Both the position numbers and the translations under genes were made by a program. The notes under the pieces were generated by a model that did no database searches, was not told where the DNA came from, and saw only the letters and a program-made list of their open reading frames with translations. From Oegoconia quadripuncta (Eukaryota > Arthropoda > Insecta > Lepidoptera > Autostichidae), in the NCBI GenBank assembly GCA_949316235.1, contig OX438743.1:30411242-30475241 (forward strand): 64,000 nucleotides of DNA. The letters run 5' to 3'. Below, in pieces: positions 43,186-54,166 of the stretch (its first letter is position 1; every line of letters begins with the position of its first letter).

Positions 43186-43478
43186 CGCGTCGGTGGCTCA
43201 GCGGTTAAGACGCGGTCTCCCAATTTGGGAGGTCCGGGTTCGATTCCCAGGCAGGCCATGTACCAATGAGTTTTTAAATTTAATTTCATTACTTATGTGC
43301 ATTTATCCGACTGCTCTTAAACGGTGAAGGAAAACATCGTGAGGAAACCTGCATGCCTGAGAAATAAAATTCTAAGGCATGTGATGTCCCCAACCCCCAA
43401 TGTGGGGGACTATGGCCCTTACTCCCTCATATTCGAGGGAAGGCTATAGGCAGTGGGATGTTTACGGGCTGATGATGA
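43186..43478 (+). mobile_element. SINE-D, full-length
   Basis: A tRNA-derived SINE with both promoter boxes: A box in GGTGGCTCAGCGGTTAAGAC, B box GGTTCGATTCCC. The body has AAACGGTGAAGGAAAACATC and CATGCCTGAGAAATAAAAT, and the 3' end is GGGCTGATGATGATC, resembling RTE LINE tails, which may explain how it is mobilised. The head is tRNA-like but not a functional tRNA gene. Confidence 0.8.
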
Positions 43479-43596
43479 TCGACGTAGGTACACTAAATAG
43501 GTTTCTTTAGTTACAGATTATAAAAAATATTATGTATAATTAGGTTAGTATACTTAGGTATACTTATATAGGAAGTGAGTCAGCATTTGCTTACTT

Positions 43597-43740
43597 TTTT
43601 TATGCACAACGGGTTGGTACTTGACCTCAATCACACCTGATGTTGAGTGAAAATGAGGTCGAAGGTGGAACCGTACTGACCCGGAAACCCCAACATATTT
43701 GGAGGACTGGCTATCTTATCTCTGACAACCGGAATACATT
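43597..43740 (-). mobile_element. SINE-C 3' part
   Basis: From the T-run and ATGCACAACGGGTTGGTAC to CTTATCTCTGACAACCGGAA, matching the first half of 8225-8534. The remainder is missing. Confidence 0.7.
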
Positions 43741-44194
43741 TACTTGAGATTATGATCTCGAGTAGCACTGGTTTTCAGTCACTCCTTTCTCCCTAATATG
43801 CTGAGCGGGAGCTAGGGCTTTCATTGGCGAACGAATATGAAATAACAGCTATAGACTGTGGAGTTTGGTTATCCAATTTTTTCCTAACATTTGGTGTACT
43901 TATAATTTCATTTATATGCAATTATTTCTGCTACAATAACAACTATTGAAGATCATTGAACAATAAATTGAAGATTTAGAAAACACTCGAGCAAACAATC
44001 GATTATAATTAGTAATTCTAAACTACGCAACGAATTTTAATACGCTTTTTACTATCATTTAGAGAATTTCTTCCGGAGGTTTTATAATGTAGATATCCAG
44101 ACAGACCAAACCAACTGTTATAAAACCTAAATATTTAAACGGTTTAACCGATTTCCATGAATCCCAGAGTTTAGTTATAAATATTTATTATTAT

Positions 44195-44360
44195 TATTAA
44201 GAGCCCATGGTGTCCCACTGCTGGGCAAAGGCCTCCCTCATCTGTTTCCAGTCGTTTTTGTTCTTGGCGAGCACAAACCATCCCTTATTAAAACTGTCAA
44301 GCTCGACTCTCCACCGTTTTCGCGGTCTGCCACGTTTGCGTCTGGCGGTTGTAAGAGTCC
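44195..44360 (-). mobile_element. RTE-like LINE 3' fragment
   Basis: Minus-strand translation ends WRVELDSFNKGWFVLAKNKN then WKQMREAFAQQWDTMGS-stop, a clear RTE C-terminus; an ATT-rich tail lies at 44175-44195. It differs from the fragments at 19336 and 58146, so it is another subfamily. Confidence 0.7.
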
Positions 44361-44394
44361 AAATAGTGGACGCATAATCAGTTATAAATATGAA

Positions 44395-44610
44395 AAAAAA
44401 AATATTATAAAGCCCTCGGAAGACTAGGATATCATAAAATACACCAAATATCTGTGTTAATAGCTAAATATCTTCGAAATACTAAACAATACAAAAAAAC
44501 GTACTTAGCGAGTCATAGCAAAGAACATCAAATTCTTCAGGAACACGCATTACTGAAATACGTCTGGACAAAGATTGGACACACACGCACAATGCCGTCA
44601 AAGTTATAAG
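44395..44610 (+). repeat. Repeat E copy (most complete)
   Basis: AAGCCCTCGGAAGACTAGGA, AAATACACCAAATATCTGTG, ACGCATTACTGAAATACGTC and GCACAATGCCGTCAAAG in that order. No coding capacity. Confidence 0.55.
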
Positions 44611-44730
44611 CGCGGTATAAAAGTAATTAATAACTATTTTCAAAATTAGTGAAGGAATCAAGTAATAAAGAATCCATTGGTTTCGTAGTTTTTATGACAC
44701 ACTTTACAATTATAATAGCGTATGTCTATA

Positions 44731-45065
44731 CAGGGTGAAATTTAATACGTGTAATTCCTGTTTACTGGTGACTCCACTCCTGAATTGAACAACTTTCCAT
44801 TTTCGATTACCAATACAAAGTAAACCATTCTGAAACCACCTATAAGTATGGAAGTCTAACAATTTTCGGCTGAATTCGGCTATGGTTCACCAGCCGAAAA
44901 TTGTTGGACTTCCATACTAAAGGTGGTTTCAGAATGGTTTACTTAGCTTTGTACGGGATATCGAAAATATTTTAATCGAATTCGACTTTGGTTCCTTGGG
45001 GAAAGTTGTTCGTAATCAATGGCGTCACCAGTTAATGTGAATTACACAAATTCAAATTCACCCTG
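44731..45065. mobile_element. Foldback MITE, TA-flanked
   Basis: 335 bp starting CAGGGTGAAATTTAATACGT and ending CAAATTCACCCTG, flanked by TA (44729-44730, 45066-45067). An inner pair of arms (about 44824-44871 and 44890-44940, ACCATTCTGAAACCACCT and complement) forms a long stem with a short loop. The ends (CAGGGTG / TA target) fit a Tc1-mariner-driven MITE, and the first five bases agree with the element at 1408-3527. Confidence 0.75.
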
Positions 45066-45187
45066 TATATGGCTGCCCTGCAGGTTTCAATCTAATATAA
45101 TTTTAATAAAGAGATAAAAACACAATTACACATACAAACAATTTTACCTCTTTATAATATTAGTCTAGATATTAATTATAAACATTT

Positions 45188-45355
45188 ATGAAAGTACGTT
45201 CGGCGTACGGCGGAAAGGTTCTCGAGTGGCGACCACGCACCGGAAGACTCAGCGTGAGCAAGTCGCCCCCCACGAGGTGGACCCACGATTTTGTTTGGTT
45301 GTGGAGATCTTTGTGGGGGCCTTTGTCCAGAAGCTTTTCGGCTGATGATGATGAT
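45188..45355 (+). mobile_element. RTE-like LINE 3' fragment, internally deleted
   Basis: Reads YGGKVLEWRPRTGRLSVSKS, then RWTHDFVW, as in the fragment at 19336-19808, but the middle part is missing and the end is GGCTGATGATGATGATG. Dead. Confidence 0.7.
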
Positions 45356-45709
45356 GAAGGTACGTTTGTACGGGCAACCTAACGTCGTGCTTCCAACCAC
45401 ATGAATAAGTAACCGATTTCAACTGCCTTAAATTGAAAACAATCAGGACCTTATAAATAACTTCAAAAGAACTGCTGTTGTACCTACTGCCTTTAAGTTT
45501 CCACCTGCCTGACTAGACTCGTGAAAATTTAGATATTTGCAAAGGACGCTTATGAACAAGGATAAACTCGGTTAGTTTGGAACGGTTCCCCTACAGTAGC
45601 GCCGCATTTCGGCGAGCGGTCAAAGCGACTGTGTTTGACGTCTGCCTGAAGTTGGTTAAACATGTTTATGAATTAGAAACAGTAAGCTAAGCAACCAGGA
45701 GTACCTATA

Positions 45710-46385
45710 TTATAGAATCACGGCGAAACGGATGAACGGATTTGGATTGTATATAGGAAGAATATACCCTGGATTAAGACAAGATATTTTTATCCCGTTA
45801 AAGTGAGCAGTTCCCGCGATAACGCAGGCGAAGTCGCGGGCGGAAAGCTAATTTTAGATATATTTGAAGATGGTGACGCATGACATGATTTACATACCTA
45901 CATAAAAAGGGTTGGATAAAAATTCACAATTACGAGTCGACATAACAACAATGGTTTTATCAAAACGTTCGAGACCTAGGATCTAGGTTACCTATCAGTC
46001 TAGGTTACGTTATCCAGGTCAATCCTGCTATATGTCGGTGTGATGTACGGGCGGGATTGATCCTACCTCGACGATAGGTGCAGCGAGGATGAATTACCTT
46101 AGTCTAAGCTAAGGCCATGAAAGTGTCAGATGATAAATATAATACGATTAATCTACTTATAATTTAACTAGCTTTCCGCCCGCGGCTTTGCCTGCGAGGA
46201 ATAACTTTATCGCGGTTATGTTTAATTTGTTTATCCCGCGGAAACTGTTCACTTTATCGGGATAAACAATGTCTTGTATTTTAATTCAGGGTATGTTCTA
46301 CCTATATACCAAATTTCATCCAAATCCTTTCATCTGTTTCGCCGTGGATAAGCAGCAAACAAACAAATTTTCACATATTAGTTAG
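45710..46385. repeat. Inverted pair of a dispersed repeat
   Basis: The plus copy at 45710-45856 reads ACGGCGAAACGGATGAACGG to GTCGCGGGCGGAAAGCTA. The minus copy at 46168-46385 has CTAGCTTTCCGCCCGCGG on the plus strand and ends near ATCTGTTTCGCCGTGGATAA. They face each other across ~310 bp of other DNA. This family is widespread in Lepidoptera; class unknown. Confidence 0.6.
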
Positions 46386-47414
46386 ATTAGATAACACCTG
46401 CATTTCAAATGTTTGTACTTAATTTTTATGATACTAAGAAGGAAGGAGACGGTCGAAGGTTTGATTTTTTTGGCAAAACTATTAAAAGTTTTAAGTACCT
46501 ATACATATTGTAAATGTATATTCTAGGGAACAGTATACTTCTTTATACTTAGAAATCATTACTCGTAAGCAGATTCCATCAGAATATTTGGGATAATAAA
46601 TATATATTAATTCTTTCTATATCCATTTCCAGCTACTGCCAGAGAATATGCTAGCCTTGGAAGGAATATCTATAATCACACAGATACCTCACACCACGTT
46701 GCTGCACATAGCTAGTCTGTGATATTTATGTCAAAGATTTTTAGAACGGTTATGGTCGGTCACCAAAGCCACTCTGTTATCAAAAGGCTTCACCAAGAGT
46801 AGCCATAGTTGTACAGCTTACGGAATAACATTTTATTCCGCAAGCCCAAAGGCACACATCACATGTGAATTCACGATGAGATCCCAAACGACTATGAATT
46901 TTACAGTCATATAGTTTAAAATCCATGGGCACTTGAAATCTCACCGAGATTCAGACACGAGCCGCACAAACAGGCTTACTGAATCACCGCCCAAGTGAAG
47001 GTGGCTGGTCTTTCATTGCCATCCCCTTCCTCATTTCATCTAAAATTATTCCCACACAAGTGAATGATCTGAATACATTTTAATTACAAGCTTGTATTTG
47101 ACTTTCATTTACACATCGAGCATTTGCGTTTAAATAAGGAACTGCGTTACATTAGTTGGTTTATGTACCTAAATGGCATTAACGGGGTGAATTGAAGATA
47201 CAGTAAATGATGTACAACATTCACAGTGATTCACACTTATAAAGGTAAACAACAAACCGTATGTCTTGTTTCTTCCTTTGAATAGACAAAGTTTCTAATG
47301 CTCCTTTTCTCAGAACGTCTTGAGGTTTGCGGTTAGAGACCTCAATTCAGTATTCGATATTAAAACTTAATACCTCCAGCAGTTTCTGAGAAAAAGGGCC
47401 TTAATGTAGAGATA
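46386..47414. other. No recognisable feature
   Basis: I see nothing here: no open frame with support and no repeat match within the window. Confidence 0.4.
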
Positions 47415-47570
47415 AGTCAGCGGCGTCAGTCTTTCCTGTAACCTACAACCTTGAGATCAAGACAAGGGTAAATAGGCATCTACTGAAACGCGTGTTTCAT
47501 CTTCGGCCACATCGACACTTTCCATCAGGTGAGATTGTGGTCAAACGCGTCTCCAGCTAATCATAAAAAA
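47415..47570 (+). mobile_element. LINE family A 3' fragment
   Basis: GCGTCAGTCTTTCCTGTAAC, then TTTCCATCAGGTGAGATTGT and AATCATAAAAAA at the end. The frame gives SVFPVTYNLEI, then VNRHLLKRVF. 5'-truncated. Confidence 0.7.
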
Positions 47571-48288
47571 GACAACAAAGTGACCCGATTACAGTTCGTT
47601 TTTTTCTTCAAAATGTACATTATTTGAAAGGAATCCTAAAGAGCGCTCTGAAAAAGAAAATTAGAAATGTATACGTAGGAAACGAATTCTTTTTCATAAA
47701 ATTTTATGAATATTTTTAAAAATACTTACGGAATGAAATCTACCCGCGGTGTCTAAGACAGAATAATAAACACTACCTAAGCTATAATAAGAAAATTTAA
47801 TATCTATGTCGATTCATGACATCGACTTTTCATTTTGTCACTTTTCATGCATCCGTTTGGCATCCGTACAGTAAAAGTTAATTTGGCAGATGCCTAAAAT
47901 TAAGCACCGTTTACACTGTCCGCTCGCATCTCCAATGATTGATGAGGGTTCGTGCTTGTTGTGGCCGCGAAATCGGCGAAAAAGAAACAAAACTTCGGTG
48001 ACAAACTGACAGGATGCTTAAGTTTATATTGCATTATAGAAGCATTGTAAGAAATAAAGAAGGTTATCATTATTTCTTGTCTGCTCAGTATATTTGTCAT
48101 ACTGAATACTTTCATATACAATCAGGACAGTGAATCAATACATAGGTAAAAAATTGACGTTAATTTAAATTCCTCTTTCAAATGTACCAAAATATTAGCT
48201 TATGTCTGTTCTTAGTACATAATAAAACCCATATTTAAATGGTGGATCCTTTTTCAGTAATCAGATTTTTTATAATGATATTGTAATT
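47571..48288. other. No recognisable feature
   Basis: Nothing seen; the minus-strand frame at 47900-48121 shows no domain. Confidence 0.4.
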
Positions 48289-48380
48289 GGTTTAGGTACT
48301 TTCCAGTAGGAAAGTACCTAAACCTAAAAGTACCTAAAACAGGACATGTTACGCAGTAGTAACTGCGTAACATGTCCTGT
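48289..48380. repeat. Two adjacent perfect hairpins with the same AGTA loop
   Basis: Hairpin 1 (48289-48324): 16-bp perfect stem GGTTTAGGTACTTTCC, loop AGTA. Hairpin 2 (48339-48380): 19-bp perfect stem ACAGGACATGTTACGCAGT, loop AGTA. The 14-bp link repeats AGTACCTAAA from hairpin 1. No flanking element explains them. Confidence 0.85.
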
Positions 48381-49959
48381 CAGATCAAAAAGTAACTTTT
48401 CCCCACTGAATTACACGAAAAATTCAAAACAACCATAAACGAAATTACCTAATCACACAACACATTGAGTAAAGGGAATATTTGAGATTGATCGCACAAA
48501 AACGCTTCTCTAGTCGCTTTTTTCCGGGCCTCACCGTAAAACGAGCGATAAACGCCGACGTTATAGTTTACGATTACGACGGGTTACGACGTCAGTATCT
48601 GACGCGGCGGCATGACACGATCAACTCTGACGAGACTCGCCAATGTCTAATTGAATTTGCCACTCGTAAAACTGTTTACAGAGAGACATTAAATGATTCT
48701 GTCACGAAAGCAATAAGAACACAAGTTGTGGTATATGAGAATTTCCAGAAATCTGATAATGGAAAAATGCGCCTTTTCAGCAAAGTAACAGTCACAGCAT
48801 AATATAGTACCGACCTCCATGCTCATCCCACTGCAACTCCTGTAAGTAAGGATAAACAGTGGTAGATCTGCATGGTGCCTACTGAAGGTAGACGGTGCCC
48901 TACGTGTCTCTATTGCTACCTTGGGCCCCAGACTAAAAAGAAGAGTTAAAGGTATCATAGCATATAATTAGTATTATGCATTGAACGAACAACGCAGCAA
49001 ATATTGGTGTTGGCACAATTCGATAGAGAAATAGTCGCGGGGGTGACAAAAACATATGGAAATGAAAGACCGCATAATGATACCGGAAGAGTTTTTACCC
49101 AAATTAAAAAATAGGGCATATTAGGTAATAGGTTCTAATTAGAAGGTATTGACTAAGGTAGTTTATTTTTTTTTCAAACCATCATCGAATAAAGCGTCGT
49201 GTTATTTGACGGCCGCGTTCGTAGCCATATAATTACCTATATCATTATTACATTAAATAAATTAAAAAATTTGGATAAAAATTGGATGAAACTTGGAAAT
49301 AAATTAAAAAATTCAACTTCCAAATACATTTTGCATGATAGGAACCCTACGAATCCCGTCAGTCGCATATCAATCTCCGACCTTCGCGAGCGATGATGGT
49401 ATTGAAAAATAAAAATTAAGCTACCTATGCCAATACCTCTATTTGACTTACCTAATATGCCCTATTTTTTTCCTTAGGTACGGTAAAAAATTCACCGGTA
49501 TATCGTCGTCGTCGAAATAGCCATGGTAGCGCGGACCAACAATGTGACGTTAATTTTCTCAATTTGTCAAGTGACAAACCGCTCTATGTCACCTCATAGG
49601 TAAGTTGTGTTAGCCATACTACTGCTAATATACCGACTCCTAAAAAAGAGGAGGTATTATGTTCATCTGTATGTATTTTTTATTATTGTTACAATTACAT
49701 ACAGCTTATATTTATATTTATGGTATTATATATGTTTACCTATATTATCGTGAATTGCTAATCAATTTTGATGATAATATTTGTTTGATAGTGACTATCA
49801 ACATGATGGTTCGATATAAATTTGGTTAAGGTCTCATGGCGCATTTCGGAGATAAAAACTGAAGTCGGTAGCTTTACCAATTTTTGGAGTCACAATTATT
49901 AAAGGCCTAAGATAGGTAGGCTGAATGTATAGTATGTATGTATATGAAAGACTCTTCAT
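48381..49959. other. Unrecognised open frame; otherwise nothing
   Basis: A 106-codon plus-strand frame (48482-48802) begins at TTG, not ATG, and overlaps a minus-strand frame at 48689-48958. Its peptide has no domain I know. The rest (48960-49960) is AT-rich without recognisable repeats. Confidence 0.4.
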
Positions 49960-50155
49960 TCATCATCCGAATAGCTAAGGCATGGAACCCCCTTCCGGCG
50001 TCAGTCTTTCCTGAATCCTACAACCTTGGGATCTTCAAGAGCAGAGTGAATAGGAATTTACTAAGATCGCGTGCTTCATTTTCGACCACAACATCACTTT
50101 CCATCAGGTGAGATTGTGGTCAAGTGCATATCCAGTTAATCATAAAATATAAATT
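49960..50155 (+). mobile_element. LINE family A 3' fragment (best frame)
   Basis: Plus-strand translation gives AKAWNPLPASVFPESYNLGI then FKSRVNRNLLRSRASFSTT before a stop, followed by TTTCCATCAGGTGAGATTGT and an ATAAA tail. This is the reverse-transcriptase C-terminus of the family. Confidence 0.75.
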
Positions 50156-50599
50156 TCTTGAAAATATCTGTAAAATAAACTGAATGTCTGTTTAGTATTG
50201 TCGTCAGAAATCTATTCTTGAAAATTACTTGAGTATCTGTGCTGTTACAATATTGTTATTATTAGAAAGGAAGTGTTATAAAATTAGTCCCATTTGAGAC
50301 CGGAAACGAATTTGGGTTAAGCGAACGAACCGATTTGGACGAGACCATTATATCGCGAAACAGTGTGAACGATCTCTTCGTTCATACCAAGAAATACTAT
50401 AGCTGCATAAAGAAGCGACATTCACCTCTCCCCGCCTATTTACGTTTAAGGGGTACAGCCAAGGGTACCCTTTTCTCGGTTGTCGGTCACTCGCTTACGT
50501 CCGTATGATTACTCACATGCACAAACGATATATGCAGGCTTTGCCCATGTAAAGGTGTATAACAATTGAAAAATTTGAAAAGCACTGAGGTATTAAACA

Positions 50600-50815
50600 A
50601 TAATATTATCCCAGTATATAAAGCAACTGTGTTAAAAGTTTAATAGAAACAGCTAAACCGATTTCATCAAACACAGCTAAGAACCTTTACTTTTATCTTT
50701 GATTTAAAAAACCGCGCTGAAATCGGATCACATTTTATTGAGCACATCTAGACAAAGAGTGGACACATAACGCTGTCATATACATAACACCCGTCGTTTC
50801 TCGTCGGGGGTTAAA
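50600..50815 (+). repeat. Repeat E copy
   Basis: AAAGTTTAATAGAAACAGCTA, ACCGATTTCATCAAACAC, then ATAACGCTGTCATATACATA and ACACCCGTCG. Matches the other E copies at the 3' end. Confidence 0.5.
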
Positions 50816-52514
50816 AATTGATATTATATTATTGATATTTGATTTGCTGTTTCATCACAGCTAAACTACTTAATGCATTCGAAAAAGTATTGGCAGAGAT
50901 ATAACTGAAATCGACAGAAGAACTGTGGAGAAGAATAGCCGGAAATTTTATAGAGACAAGCATGATGATGATGCTTTTATGGCGAAAATTTTAACATTCT
51001 ACCACTTAGATTTATACCCGTCTACCCCTAAGAGGGTAATGTTTATATGTACATTTCTATTGGCACCTGTAGCCTAAACGGCTTGGCCGATTTATAAGTG
51101 CCGATAGATTCGTCGTGATCCCTGGACTGCCATATAGGATACATTTTATAAAATATCACAAAAAATTTATATATATTGTATAAGCAAATCTTATATCTAG
51201 AAACATTGAGACGGAAGGACAAAGAATTGGCAAACAGCTCAGTATATAACAATGATTATGCCACCAAATAATGATTAGGCAGCTAAAATGTTATAATTCA
51301 TTTCAATAATAAAATTAATTGTAGTTGAACCAAAAATACTGGTAAAAATTCAAACATGACGCCCGCAAAATGCAAAAATATGGTTTCGGATTTTTATTGG
51401 TTATTAACTTTATATTGTTATTTACATTTACAAATTACAAATCATCAACACTTTGAATAACAACAATAAACTCTAGATATTTCTGGAATTTCTTGAATGT
51501 GGCACTTAAAAAGACTGGTCTCTGGAGAGTAGTAAAGTAGAAGGCTGAAAGCACCACCTCGAGACAAATTGCGAAACGCTTTGGAGAATAATTCATAACG
51601 TCATGATGGCAACAGTGAGTAGATGATTCGTATAACGACCGTATTTATTTAGAAACTTGGTAAGTACTTACGTTAGTTGGACTTACTGTCTGCTACATGC
51701 CCGTGTTAGGATCCATCGTCACGGTACCGGGGGTGTAGTTTTATTTAAGGTTTTAGAACTAGCCATTAGTTTGGTATCAAATTTAGCCACAAGGGAGATA
51801 AACAGCAAATTATTAGCGATCGAACGCAAAATTGCCCGAGTCCCGACTTGCACTTGGCCAGTTTTTTTCATTTAATATCAGCATACGTAATGTACTAATT
51901 ATAATCAAGATCACAAAAGTATCAAGTCAAGTCCAACGAACTGAAATATGCTAGTAGTTAGGTACTAGGATTCCATAAGATTCCAGCGATTGAATAACTT
52001 CTTGACGAAATTAATGCTCTCCCGGAGTTTGATGTGAAAATCCTGTCTGAGCCGGTTTTAACTTGAATTTCAGATTGGATCTAATTTCAATTAAGTTTGG
52101 TTCGTTCGTTAAGTATATACTATTGAACTGTGATTTTGTATAATCACTTATAGGAGTAACTCAGAAAAAAATACGAATAGGTACTGGGTGGAATTTTAAT
52201 ACGCCTGGAGAGTTTACGGGGTTAGAGCACCCATAAATATGAACAAGAATTACTATGAAAGCAACTTCAAAATCACGAAAAAAACTGATCCATATATTTT
52301 CATCGGTATGAAAAAAAAATTAAACAGCTGATCTTTTGTCCACGATGTCATACCAGACATACCTACTAAACTTCATTTATCGTTATCGTCATAGCCATTT
52401 ATTGCTACACTGAAAAAAGTAATTTAATCTATTTAATTCAGTTGATTTAGTTTGCTCATTGTTAATCAAACTTATCAATAATTAACAAACGGAACTTTGC
52501 ATAACAATAATAAA
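50816..52514. other. No gene recognised
   Basis: Nothing but a short block near 51805-51825 (TTAGCGATCGAACGCAAA) shared with the inverted repeat at 18216-18354. Confidence 0.4.
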
Positions 52515-52650
52515 TATTTTGGATCGATTTTACACCAATTATCTAGTCCCGACTCTAAAAAAGCTTGTATTATGGATAATAGATAACGGATAAACATACA
52601 TAAATATTGATAACATCCACGATTCGGAAATAAATGTTCAATTCAATACA
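52515..52650 (-). mobile_element. SINE-B 3' part
   Basis: Minus-strand piece (plus strand: CCAATTATCTAGTCCCGACT, AAGCTTGTATTATGGATAAT, ACGATTCGGAAATAAATGTTC) without the tRNA-like head. Confidence 0.6.
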
Positions 52651-52689
52651 TCTGTCGTAGATAGCGATAATAGAATTCATTATTCGAAC

Positions 52690-53150
52690 GGTCAACTGAC
52701 TATCATAATACGCAGTTAATGGGAAGTAAACCTGGTGGCGCTGGTATCGCCGGAAACGGCGCGGTGACGACGTTAACAGTTATATTTGGTCTGCACATCG
52801 AAAATGAGACGGACTTTGCTACCAGCCTTCAAAAGAGTCGGAGCTCCACTGAACACATCAACGACAGTGAGTGATTCTGATTACCTACTATCACCTACGC
52901 GTGGAAGAATCCGGTGAGTCGTTAGTTAATAAGAAGAAGATCATGGGATTCGAGCAAGGAAGAATGATATACTAGGTCCGGCGTGCATATGTTTACTTTT
53001 CACCAGTAAGCATCTCGGGTTCCATGATCATAATCGAATGTGAATATGTTGTATATTCGCCTATAGTAGCTTGCAATAATGTCGCCATTGCCCGAGCCAC
53101 CCTTTACCACGCGACTGGCACCGTCCAGGTCGCTCGCAACGCCCACACCC
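52690..53150 (+). repeat. Dispersed repeat G, copy 2
   Basis: Matches 3533-3920 in order: GACTATCATAATACGCAG, GGCGCTGGTATCGCCGG, TTGGTCTGCACATCGAAAAT, CTACCAGCCTTCAAAAGAG, GAACACATCAACGACAGTGA, and TTGCCCGAGCCACCCT. It contains an ~100-bp segment (about 52920-53040) not seen in copy 1. I find no long frame. Confidence 0.65.
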
Positions 53151-54021
53151 ATCACCGACACATACATATTTTTCATGTGTATATAGTTTCATTTAGTTGA
53201 CAAAAACGAATTAACAATATTGATACAATCCAGAGGGGAACTTATTATGGGCATCAGCTTGGGCTCAGTATATAACAGTAAGTAGAGACTCGTCGGACGG
53301 AGATGCACTAATCCCGTCTGAGTGGGGCTCAACCGGGTGCAGTTAGTAATTATTTACTGGCCGTGTTTGTTCCCGTTGTTAAACTGTGCCGGATTGAGCT
53401 GCGAATTTGATGAAAAAAGTTATATTTTTGCTTTTAAAAGCGGGATGGTTTATAGTTGTTTGCGTTGTACCGGATATCAGTGACTACTAATACGAAAATG
53501 GTAGATTGTTGTACTGAGTAAAAAGTGACAAGGTCGATACTAATGCAACTGCATTTCTACCAAACCCGCTATAAACATGCGGGGCGCTTTTGTCAATTGT
53601 TTTTTTTTTGATTATTCTCTTAACAATGTTGGAAGACAAAAGGATCTGAGCCCATACAGCATGTAGTATTCTTCTAGTAGTTTTCAGTAAAGTGACAGAA
53701 TGCTTTACGGAAGATTTCGGCGGCTTCTTGGGGGAACCTGAAAGCTTCGTTACGCACTATAATTTACACGTCCTTTCACTTGTCACCATCACAAGTCAAT
53801 TATTGCAAATTTCACCTGCGTTTGTTGTCTAATTTTGTTATTCCATGTACGCGGTATTTAAGTATGCAAATGAGGCTCCAAACAATTCGACTATATTTGG
53901 ATAGTTAATTTCTATCGAGGGTATTTCGGTAGTTTGTTTTGTAAACGCCTTATTATCCTCGAGATAAGTTACGATAGTAAAGGAGGCAGTAGGTACATTG
54001 AACTGAACAAAAAGGTACCTT
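53151..54021. other. No recognisable feature
   Basis: I see nothing here. Confidence 0.4.
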
Positions 54022-54166
54022 AATAATAAATGTCTTTGCACAAACGCACAGCGCCATCTAGATCCACAGTAAGCATCTAGGCTTGTGTTATGGATACCAG
54101 ATGGTTGATAAACTACACAAATACTTTTTTTTTGTAAATAAATACTATTTATTTACAAAAAGTAGT
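54022..54166 (-). mobile_element. SINE-A 3' part with inverted end
   Basis: Minus-strand SINE-A piece (plus strand: CACAGCGCCATCTAGATCCA, GGATACCAGATGGTTGATAA) that stops at the A/T stretch and folds back: 54129-54144 and 54146-54161 are perfect complements around one base. The head is missing. Confidence 0.65.

Noticed and set aside
43186..43262. tRNA gene
   Set aside because: A and B boxes are present, but the acceptor stem does not pair and the sequence continues into a SINE body found elsewhere. The same holds for heads at 6820-6898, 29740-29814, 56262-56330 and 57780-57859.
48482..48802. 106-codon plus-strand gene
   Set aside because: It starts at TTG, overlaps an antisense frame, and shows no domain or splice support.
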